A stretch of 64,000 nucleotides of DNA. Source: Phaeoceros laevis (taxonomy: Eukaryota > Anthocerotophyta > Anthocerotopsida > Notothyladales). Under the pieces are notes generated by a model. The model was not told where the DNA came from, made no database searches, and was given only the letters and a program-made list of their open reading frames with translations. The stretch covers positions 114,797-178,796 of the forward strand of contig JBNGIQ010009279.1 of assembly GCA_049999765.1 (NCBI GenBank), given 5' to 3'. Shown here one piece after another: positions 35,601-47,102 of this stretch. Within the stretch, counting starts at the first letter, position 1; each line of letters begins with the position of its first letter. A program made the position numbers and the translations under genes.

Positions 35601-37901
35601 CGAGCATGTCCTGCTCTGATATCTCCTAAAGCTGAAAAATAAGTACCTGCTCAGGTGGTCGGTTGATGGCTGACGGGGACACAGCAGTGCTTGAGACCAG
35701 TCCAGATCCTGCAAGAATGTCTTTCAAAATGCTGCTGATGCGAAGGAAAAGTAAGCTTTCTGCTGCTGCTGCAGATCCAGAGGCACATGTTGAAAGCAAC
35801 CGAATCAATCCCTGCAAAACCACACCACAGCAACATGACTGTTTTTCCTCCAACACATCTCCGGACAGCAGTGCAACAGTTGAACAGCTCGGCTTGCAGC
35901 TTACAGTGTATGTAGAACTGCTGAGAGATGTTTGAGGAATCAAACTCCCGCTAGAATTTCCAACAGATATCAGACGTGCAGTTTGGGCAATCAAACCATG
36001 AGAGCACAATGCATCCAGCTTTTCAGCAGAAGTTGCAAATGATTCAGCGATCCGTGTAAGACAGACTGAAGCCTGCTCAACCACCTGAACAGATAAGACC
36101 AAGTCAACAACCAAAGTCAGGCTACTTCCAACAACGAAATAGGAATCTCCATAAACAAAGGTGAGGTTCTCTGAAAACCCTAACATCAGGTCGCATACAA
36201 AATCTTCAATTTGTGCAATACCTTGGAATCTTGGTACTGTAGAAGGTTACTCAAGATAGGAACAGCTTCCGTCACGAAGTCTGAGGCATCCGAAGGCAGC
36301 TGCCTACATATATTAGCAGCAGTGGATACTGCCACTCTCTGATGTGAAGGAGAAAACACCCAAACGTCAATTGCATGGCCCAATGGTCAAGACTGCTAAG
36401 CCGTTCAGAGGTGAGCCTAAACTAGTTCTGAAAGACAAACATGAAATGAATATATGAAATCAAGAGAAAGAATTGGGAAAAGGCCCTCACTTGAACGCCG
36501 GTGGAAAAGAAGTCCAGGTACGAGAGGACAGCGATCAGCGCTCCAGCACGAAGGCAAGCTGTAGGGTGCTCATGAGATATTTTCTCTAGCGCTTGTAAGG
36601 ACTGATAGCACCAACACCCAACCCCATTGTTTCCAGTGAGNNNNNNNNNNNNNNNNNNNNNNNNNNNNNNNNNNNNNNNNNNNNNNNNNNNNNNNNNNNN
36701 NNNNNNNNNNNNNNNNNNNNNNNNNNNNNNNNNNNNNNNNGAAGAATGGAACTCTCAAAATGACTAAAGAAGAAGCCCTGAAAAACTGATGAAACCATTT
36801 TTTGCCTACTCACTCGCTACATAGTGAAGACATACCTCCAAACACAAAACCAAAAGACCTGGGATTCCAACCTAAAGAAGCTCCTGAGCACAAGGAAAGG
36901 AGAATCACGGAAAAGGTTCAACAAACCGCAATTACCTGCTCAGCCAGATCTATGTACTCGATTGTGAGAAGCCGTGCACAGAAGCATGGAACAGCCCCAT
37001 AGTGCACGACTGCTGCACATGACGATGGTAACACATCACATAGATGGGTCAAAGCCCTAGCAGCCAAGAGCATCATGTCAGCATTGTACTCGCAATTAAG
37101 CAGCCCCACCAGCACTGGCACGAACGAGTCAACAGAAAAGCTGCTCAGGGACTCTTCAGTCCCAATGGAGAGCAATTCACAGAGCTGGGAGAGCGCATCC
37201 AATTGCCTGCCCTCTTCACCATCTGCGCGGAGTCCAGAGAGAATTCTCTTTAGCCGGCTGTTCTGGTGAGATGAAGGGGCGGACGACGGCAAGAGGTCAT
37301 CCAATCCTGCGCCTAACTTCCTCAGCAGTCCATGCAGAGCACTACTAGCGGAAGCCAGGTTCTGGTGCAGTGTGCTGCCCCCTTCTCCATCATGATCATC
37401 ATCCCCAATTGCTGCTGCTGCTGCTGCTGCCGCCGCTGCTGCTGCTGCCCTATCCCTGTCCCTCTCCCGTTCCCGCTCCCTGGCTCGCTCCCTGTCCTTT
37501 TCTGCCTCCTTCTCCTTGCCCTTGTCGGTGTCCTTATCTTTCTCATTCTCCTTGTCCACAGCGCGCTGCTCTTCCTCTCTATCTTGGTCCCTCTTGGCCG
37601 CTCTCTCCAATTCCCGTTTGGCAGCTTTCTCCAATTCCCGCTTGGTGGCCTTGTCGCTCTCCCTCTTGGATGCTAGCGCCAGTGCATCATAACCGGAGTC
37701 CATGGGTGCGGATTCCAGAGATCTACCGGCAGGGGCAGCTATGGATGTACGGGTCGGTGGACGAGGTCTAGGAGGAATCGGAGCAGATGCTGCAGCGGCA
37801 GAGGAGGAAGCAGAGAGGCGGGCTCGCTTGTTCCTGGAGGACCGAGCAGGGGATGGCCGATGCGACGTGGCCTCCGCCCGCTTACGGCTACGCGTTTCCA
37901 T
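29650..37901 (-). CDS. UPL3: HECT-type E3 ubiquitin ligase UPL3/KAKTUS
   Basis: Eighteen exons on the minus strand, all phase-consistent: 37901-36936, 36601-36491, 36338-36222, 36084-35905, 35811-35647, 35417-35160, 35075-34954, 34810-33262, 33206-33075, 32983-32948, 32816-31155, 31065-30835, 30708-30604, 30521-30441, 30355-30287, 30174-30046, 29953-29807 and 29715-29650, about 2041 residues. It transfers ubiquitin to substrates through a catalytic cysteine; Arabidopsis UPL3 acts in trichome endoreduplication and proteasome-associated regulation. The start [13 protein letters not shown] is the family N-terminus. Armadillo-like repeats follow (about 260-560), then a long low-complexity centre. 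The HECT domain ends with [11 protein letters not shown] (catalytic Cys near 2008) and the terminal EGQGSFDLS. Exon 1 encodes a 13-Ala run and an Arg/Glu/Asp/Lys-rich charged region. Exons 9-10 are almost purely acidic. Intron 1 contains the assembly gap. Confidence 0.96.
36641..36740. other. Assembly gap of 100 N
   Basis: Exactly 100 unresolved bases within UPL3 intron 1 (between exons 37901-36936 and 36601-36491). A round 100 usually marks a scaffold join of unknown size. No coding sequence is lost by the gene model. Confidence 0.99.
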
Positions 37902-39654
37902 AAAAGGACTCCAATCCCCCAGGGCCTGCCCCTGCCCCGCCCCTGCCTCTGCCTGCCTCGCAGATCTTAGAAGCAACCACCCAAATGCATGCCTCGAAGC
38001 CCTCCCAGCGCTCCCGGCCGCTGCTCCTTCATGGGCAAAAGTCCGGAATTACCCGACGGACTGTCGGTGGCCGCCGACCCCAGCAGCCTGGATGGTTCAC
38101 GGTATGCCTCCGCTCCCTTCCGCCATGGATCCTCGCAGGCAAGCTGTGGTCCGAACGGATCAAACCCTGCTGTGCTGGCTGCCAATCAGCATCACCGCAA
38201 CAATTTCTGATTCCAGGGATTCCCAGAAGGGTCGGTTCGCGAGAGCTGACCTCCGCTCACGGTCCCAGGGCTCGCCGGCTGCCAGAGCGCGCACACAGTG
38301 CAGCGCACAGCGCGATCGAGCAGAGACCTCAGAAGAGAACTACGAGAGCGGGTTTCAGAGAACCTGCATATATGGGTAGGGAGGGCGACCCGTGATAGAG
38401 TGAGGCATTGATTAGAGTCGTCTCGGTGAGGGCAAGCCCCGATGCCACCATCGGCACCCCAGCATCGCCGACGTAATTACCAGGATGGCGTTTGCATTTT
38501 CTAAAGAGGCGTGAATCAACCCGAGTACTCGACTTGAACCTCTACATTTGCAGGACGATCACAGTATTTTTCTGTTCACGTCTTGATGATTGGACTAAGT
38601 GGTGCTCTGTACTTACCAATTTACCATCGTGGACTACGGCTACTACTACTGTCCTAAAAATGGATGTTCTCTTCCTCTGAACTTATATCTGAGCTTAAAT
38701 CGCGACTTACATTGTCACAGCCAAATATTGTCAGTTGTAGAGTTTGAACCTTTTGAGGCAAGAACTCCTAGTGCACACTCTACACTCATCAAGTACGCCA
38801 GACATAGTATATTGATCTTCATCCCGGGATTTTAGAAGCTGGCTACGGCTTTTGGGAACCCAAAGCGGCATTATTGGACGTGGCAGTGTCCCTGCTTAGC
38901 ACACCCGCTAAACGAATTGTGCACTCTCGGGGCTCAATGATATTCACGAAGATGGTAACCAGAGTTTAAGGCCATGAGTCCATGGCTGGTAACGAGCTGT
39001 GGCCCGTGAGAAAGCTCAAAGGGCAAGAAAAGAGGACGTCACAGATGACTCCCCAGCTCCTCCTTCTCCTGAGCTTCAAGTATCACGTACATCCGCACCT
39101 ACGTGTTTGCACAAGAACCCGTCCATGTCTGTCACATAAAGAACGGGAACACATAGGCAGCTAAGCGACTGCAACGCAAAATGTTCAGACTCATCTATGA
39201 GTAATTCTGAAATCGAAGGGCTTCCATTGTCCCTCCCCATGAAGAGTAGTCTAGCCCCTTCGCAACCCAAAAGAAAATTGCTTTTGCGGGATAGTCTATA
39301 CTCTACAGACCAGACTAGCCGCCAGACAATACACTTCACAAGAAACCATGACAGAGGCGTCATAATCACTCCATGGTCACCACTTACCGGAATCCGATGT
39401 GATCCCAAGGCACGGTCCTACAGCTAAGTTTTTGAACAAGCAAAGATGACCAAACCCAACTCTGGACTCTCGGAGAAGTACTTCGTCCAGTGACAGCATA
39501 CCATGGGATCATCGCCATACGCAACAGCGCCACAGCAGTCTTGGCATCCTGGTGCGCAGTTTTGTTCTTTTGTTTCTTGTGAGGGGTCTTGCAATTGTGG
39601 AGGCGGTCAGGACCTGAACCTTACCAGTGTATAGAGGTGGCGAGTAGTCACTGG
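37902..39654. other. Intergenic stretch between UPL3 and C2 protein genes
   Basis: The left part is the UPL3 promoter and 5' UTR and stays GC-rich to about 38400. No gene is seen in the remainder. Confidence 0.45.
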
Positions 39655-41288
39655 CTAATAGTGTGGTGGGTAGTATCCTTGACCTGCAAATAGTGGAACA
39701 TTCAGAAAAAGATTGCTGCAAGCTGACAAGTCTTGCATACACAGGCGGTCACTTTGCCACCGAAAGAGCCCAAAGAATCCAATAAATGAATCTACCTGGA
39801 TACGGAGCTGCTGGGGGGTACCCAGGAGCTGGAGCACCATAATATGCTGATCCTGAAGCCGCCGGATATGGAGGTGCTGGATACCCTGCTGGCACGGGAT
39901 ACGGAGGGGGCGGAGCTCCATAAGGAACTGGAAGGGGATAAGGGCCTGGAAGGGCATATCCTGGGGGAGGTGCATATTGAACTGGTGGATACCCTGCATA
40001 TGATTGCTGTGGTGCAGCATAACTAAGATATGGCACCGGCTGGGGATAAGGGTGTGGTGGTGCTGGAGTATGTGAGGCTTCCGGCTTCACCTTCTGTGGT
40101 TGCGTCTGCAGGTAGCAACATTACGCTCCAGAGGTTAGTCGAGTAACATGAAAGCACGGATGCAGGCAGAGACGAGTATCTCATACAAGGTTTTCACATG
40201 ACACCTTCTGCCTGCTGAATGTAGCTGGACACTAACTTGACAGTAAAAGGCCATAAAAGAGGATCGTGACAAACCTTCCCAGCATTTGAAAAGTGTAAAA
40301 TTGTTCTGACCTCCCCAGCATACCTATCAGCATTGCAAAAGCACACCCCAGTGAACTCCCAACTCCAAGGTCAATCACCTGCAAATGGCTAGCACCTACA
40401 AATTCCTATCCAAGCAAAACGTTTGCTTCCATAGCAGATATCTTACTTTCCAGTCTTGGAAGATATACTCCACCCGCTGTCATCAAACCCCGACGACAAA
40501 GCCCTTTCAAGTAATATTCTGCACCCAAGCATGATATTAGAACTGAAACTACCAGCGTGATGCTCAGCTGGCAGGATCTTCTCAACCTGCATCTGATGTT
40601 CAGAACTGTAGACTTGAATAAAAGTAGACAAATATCTAGCAGCAATGTGCTCCAGTGCCCGAGTCGGCATCACATACTTGCCAGAGCCGATGAAGTCGTC
40701 AAAGCCCAAGTTGCTGTTCCAAACTTGTATGTTTACTTCCCGTAGGCCCTCTATAAGAGGTATCATAAACTTGTCGCTGAAGGAAGGGTTCTTGCCTCCA
40801 TCTAGCAAACCGGATCTCAGTGGCAAGCTAAAAAGAGACTGGACGTGCTGTCGCACGCGTTTTTGGACAAGCTCAGCGTGTGAAAGGAATGACGCGAAGT
40901 TTCAAACCTGTGTCGGTCTTTGTTCGGAATTTGTTGTTGGCGTACTCAACAACGACGTAAGGATCCTGACGTGAGATCCATTCCGTGTCCTTCAGATTTC
41001 TGGCTCCAACAACTGTCAGCATCCAAGCAGTAAATTCAGAACAGCCAATCCAAGCGAGGTCCCCACTGCCATGTCAGTGCCTGACATCCACAGAGCACAA
41101 TGCGCCGCAATTCAGCTATTCAGCTAGTTCGAGCTTCAAAGCACATCGGTGAAGCTTGAGCTTCTATCGCCACCCCGCGGACCAGGCTTGCCATCATCCA
41201 TGAGCGTTTAAGATGCTAGCTTTATCACTGGTTAGACAAACCTACCCGTGATTTCGAGGACTTGGCCTTGAATTCCGGACGTAGCCAT
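39655..41288 (-). CDS. C2-domain, proline-rich SRC2-like protein
   Basis: Seven exons on the minus strand: 41288-41246, 41012-40908, 40801-40678, 40518-40447, 40323-40275, 40105-39796 and 39683-39655, giving 243 residues. The N-terminal 130 residues form one C2 domain: GQVLEIT, ARNLKDTEWISRQDPYVVV, NKFRTKTDT, NPSFSDKF, VNIQVWNSNLGFDDFIGSG, and a closing EVRTILHFSNAGK. The acidic loop residues D-P-Y and D-D-F are the expected Ca2+/phospholipid contacts. From about 132 the protein is Pro/Tyr/Ala/Gly-rich (repeating PPYP, GYP and YAPPPGY), ending GYYPPHY, as in soybean SRC2, a cold-responsive protein that traffics to vacuoles. The role is probably membrane-associated stress signalling. The first exon is only 43 nt; its join is supported by an intact C2 strand. 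Confidence 0.88.
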
Positions 41289-41795
41289 GACGAGGAGGAA
41301 ACACAAATGGTTGAAAGGCAAGAGAAATATCGCGCGGCAGGGACCAGATGAGGCAGCCTCAGAACCGCCTTCCCCTTTAATAAGAAAAGGTTCCTTCGCT
41401 GTGACGCTTAGAGTCGGCGTGGGTTCCGCGTTGACAGTACACTACACTGTAGAGTAAGAGGGACATTTCACGTCTGCTAAGAACAACCGACGCTCCACGG
41501 TTACTTCCCAGCACGCGGAACCCTCTCTGACGCGGAAGAAAGAGTCTGAATAAGGATCATGCATGCAAGTAGGGCCGGACAGACTCAGTCTGACTGATGA
41601 CGAGGCCCCAGCGTGGGCTATGCCGGACACTGTGTCCGCCATTGGTGGATGCTTGTCACAAGGCTCGGCACGCGGACTCAGTCAACTATGCACAGTGAAG
41701 CTTCCCATCGAGGCCTTGCCGCGCGTAGCCGTACACAGCCTTTGGTGGTTGAAGCTCAGTGAACGTCCATTGGGAGCTCAAGTCCCACCCGCACG
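41289..41795. promoter_or_regulatory. Divergent promoter region of C2 and GRDP-like genes, containing an ELP3 relic
   Basis: The two genes are transcribed away from each other from starts at 41288 (-) and 41796 (+). Apart from the ELP3-like fragment annotated separately, no conserved element is recognised. Confidence 0.45.
41489..41692 (+). pseudogene. Decayed copy of the ELP3 5' end
   Basis: About 200 bp match, imperfectly, the ELP3 gene 2.8 kb downstream (about 44305-44510). Shared tracts include CAGCACGCGGAA in the 5' UTR and GATGACGAGGCCC against GATGATGAGGCCC. TCCGCCATNGGTGGATGCTTGTCACAAG, with one change, is also shared. Translated residues still read L-T-D-D-E-A and T-V-S-A, but indels break the frame and the start codon is gone. 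It lies about 100 bp upstream of the GRDP-like start, so that gene may use duplicated ELP3 5' DNA as a leader. Confidence 0.8.
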
Positions 41796-43039
41796 ATGAC
41801 GGCGAGGGCAGCACATCCAGTCCCCCTGAGAGACCAGGAGGAATGGCAAGCAGCTCAGAGCATCAACATCAGTGTTGATCTCATTGAGGCTGCCAAAATC
41901 CAGCTCGTGTTTCTCTTGGAGGTGGAACGCCAACCTAGCCGCTTCTGGAGTGGTAAAGCCGTAAATGAAGCAATCAGCAGGTATTTCAAATGGATGAAAT
42001 CCTTCCCACAGGTTGTGTATCACAGACTGGAATGACCAGATAGTTGAGCTTCGGTTGTCCACCTGCAGATACTACACATTTTGGCTGCCTTTGGCTGCAG
42101 AGGAGGAAAATCTAGTTCCTCCCTTGGACTGTGCTTTGGTCTGGCACTGCCATCGGCTGAATCCAGTGAGCATCTGCTGCTTTGCAAGCCTTTCCTCTGG
42201 TTGCACTTCTCGCAAGTGATTCGAGTGCGTCGTTCAGTGTGCATCCCTGGATTGCTAGTATTTGCAGCCTGCTGGTCTTTGAACAGATTCAGTATGCAAA
42301 AGACTGTCAAGCCAGGTTTGGTAAAACCATCGATGCCCCACTTCTCTCCGGAGCAAAATATGATCTGGCTAGGCTCAAAACTGAGGAGCTCTGGAAACTG
42401 CGATACCGGAATGAGCCATACAGCCAGGATCTCAGGGCCTTGGAAAACGGCAGTCACTTGATTGTCCAGCAACCAGGAGGGAAGTTTGAGCACACCATTC
42501 TGCAGCCAGACGAGAAACGGATTGAGCCCCAGATTGGCTACAACTTGGCTGAAGCAGTGGCCAGGCAGAGATGCTTCGCTTACCAGCTCGCAAACCCTGT
42601 CTCAAGTACAGACTCTAGAGTTCGTGAATGATGCAACAACAGCATACAGCCTGTACGACCCCAGATTCTTGAATGCCTCCTTGATGCGCTACAAAGCCTT
42701 CTTGCATCTTGTTCGCATCCAGTATCCGGCAAGGTGGCACGTATATTTCCGGTGCCCACCTTCGACATCGAGCTGCTCTGGCATGCTCACCAGCTGAGCC
42801 CTGTGGCGTATCAGGCCGACACCACGCAGTTCCTTGGCCACACTTTCGGACACGATGACAGTGTCACTGACCGGAGTCCAGGACAGAAGCTAGATGACGC
42901 TACTTGCAAGCTTTGGGGACAAACCTTCGGGCAGGAGTACGTGCGCGCAGGCGTGCTGTCGTACCGAGGGGAGCCGCCAGCGGCAGTCGCAGGGCCGCCT
43001 CTTGTTCTACCCTTCTCCAACCCTGAAGTCGGGCACTAG
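41796..43039 (+). CDS. Short GRDP-like (DUF1399) protein gene, two compensating frameshifts
   Basis: Exons 41796-41980, 42069-42165 and 42287-43039 are suggested. DUF1399 landmarks are clear: a FLLEVERQPSRFW helix, the metal-ligand-like VPPLDCALVWHCHRLNP, YAKDCQARFG, LWKLRYRNEPY, RYKAFLHLV and FPVPTFDIELLWHAHQLSP, then a closing SYRGEPP. The gene stops there and lacks the long glycine-rich C-terminus of Arabidopsis GRDPs. In exon 3 the reading frame shifts near 42600-42615 and shifts back near 42722-42734, so about 120 nt are conserved in a different frame. No intron fits, because the only GT-AG option is 37 bp. Either two indels are sequence errors or the gene is a young pseudogene. GRDPs are linked to ABA and stress responses in flowering plants; the function here is not shown. 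Confidence 0.75.
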
Positions 43040-43188
43040 TCGCGCCTAAGACGCAGAAAAGTCCTGGAGGTAACCAACCGGTGGTTTTGTGAACGAAGAA
43101 GTAGTCTATTTCAGGTGTTTGATTGGGCGGGGGCAGCAAGTGTAACAATGAAAGGCTACGAATAAAATGATAATGAAGGATCACAAGT

Positions 43189-43308
43189 CCGCTAAGTCAC
43201 TCCGCTTGCTAGTGACTCTGAACTTTTGTGAGTCTTGAACTCTGAAGGTCTCTCTAGCTTGTGCCCACGTAACCAGCGCTTCCTCGAGTAAGTACGTGTG
43301 CGAAAAAA
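43189..43308 (+). repeat. Direct repeat copy 1 of ELP3 5' flank
   Basis: It runs from CCGCTAAGTCACTCCGC to GTGTGCGAAAAA and is nearly identical to 44185-44302, 996 bp downstream. The copies differ by a few bases (GTCTTGAACT against GTCTGTACT). Confidence 0.95.
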
Positions 43309-43573
43309 GCGTTTTTGGTAAGGAGTTTCTGATCTTCAATTATTGAGATACAAATTTTATGGTTTTTGTTGCTTTGACATGTGATATAGACTTACCTTCT
43401 ACAGGAGTCTTCCAAGTGGTGCTCCTTGGCACTAGGTGTGCTTGCTGCAGACACCACCAATGAGTCCTCTATTCCACAAGGGTAAGGCGTTTGACGTTTG
43501 TTATTAGAATTTTTGTAATGCAACAACCATGTGGTTTTTTCTTTTTTGACATATGACATTCACCCTCTTACAA

Positions 43574-43735
43574 GAGTCTTCAAAGTGGTGCTCCTGGAGT
43601 GACACTTGCTGAGCTTGGCGTGAACCAGAGTCTTCAAAGTGGTGCTCCTCGGGTGGCACTTGCTGAGCTTGAAGTGAACCAAAGTCTTCAAAATGGTGCT
43701 CCTCGGGTGGCACTTGCTGAGCTTTGCATGAATCA
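43574..43735 (+). repeat. Three tandem 54-bp units encoding an 18-residue peptide repeat
   Basis: Units start at 43574, 43628 and 43682 with GAGTCTTCAAAGTGGTGCTCC or close variants. The plus frame reads NQSLQSGAPRVALAELEV-like repeats and the minus frame reads AQQVPPEEHHFEDSGS-like repeats, because the length is a multiple of three. A diverged earlier unit begins near 43404, preceded by a similar 30-bp lead (TGACATGTGATA against TGACATATGACA). No transcript model is evident. Confidence 0.85.
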
Positions 43736-44184
43736 CATTCCAGTGCCCATGAAAGATACAACAAACATTGAGTGTAAGAGGCAAGAGTACTCACAGTTTT
43801 TGCAATCATGCTTATGATGAGTTCTTGAGATCTAGAATAGGTGCTAAATCTTGGCAATGATGCAAATTTTTTGTCTGCATTGAGTGCATTTATGGGCAAG
43901 TCCAAATCTACATACTAACTTCAGGGTGTAGTTGTATTGTACTTTCTTACCAAGCATTTCTTACTTGAAGGTGTACTTGTATTGTATGTTCTTACCAAAC
44001 ATTTCTTCTAAGAACACATATACGGTGAATTTTACTCATCCTCTTATGATTTTTACTTAGCGAATTATGATATTTACCTTCCTAATTATCACTCTTACCC
44101 ACCCATTATGGCCATAAGGCGAGTAACTAGCACGAAATACTGCATATAATCAGCTTCATAATTTCATAAAAACATGGGGAATTG

Positions 44185-44302
44185 CCGCTACGTCACTCCG
44201 CTTGCTAGTGACTCTGAACTTTTGTGAGTCTGTACTCTGAAGGTCTCTCTAGCTTGTGCCCACGTAACCAGCGCTTCCTCGAGTAAGTACGTGTGCGAAA
44301 AA
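44185..44302 (+). repeat. Direct repeat copy 2, immediate ELP3 5' flank
   Basis: Near-identical to 43189-43308. It ends 60 bp before the ELP3 start codon and so forms part of the promoter or 5' UTR. Confidence 0.95.
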
Positions 44303-44362
44303 CCGGCGCTCCTTTGTTATTTCGCAGCACGCGGAAGTCCGAAGAGGAACAAAGGTTTGGCG

Positions 44363-46836
<2,474 letters not shown>

Positions 46837-47102
46837 TTTCGAATGTGGATTCCAATTTTGTTCAATGCGGCATGTATAAAAGGCAAAGAGGTTTGGCAAC
46901 CAACTATGTACTGATTGCATACTCCCTCGCTGTACAGTCCTGCAATAGGCATACTTTTTCGTCCTACGTTGTTCAGTGGTGCAGTTACTTTGAATTTGGC
47001 TCATCGAAAATGTAGCCGGATCTATGTTGAGATAAGTCAGTTAGAGGAAATAGCAACTGGACATCCAACTTGGACGTCAAATCTACGAAACTAGTAGTGC
47101 TT
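46837..47102. other. Convergent spacer between ELP3 and SHM
   Basis: 266 bp between stop codons of opposing genes; nothing recognised. Confidence 0.5.

Larger units (their letters stand above)
43040..44362. other. Repeat-bearing spacer upstream of ELP3
   Basis: It contains a 118-120-bp direct repeat pair (43189-43308 and 44185-44302), a threefold 54-bp array and AT-rich filler. The second repeat copy is the proximal ELP3 5' flank. No recognised gene. Confidence 0.6.

Noticed and set aside
42606-42642. 37-bp GT-AG intron explaining the GRDP-like frameshift
   Set aside because: Far below plant intron size; it would also remove conserved residues and leave the second shift unexplained.
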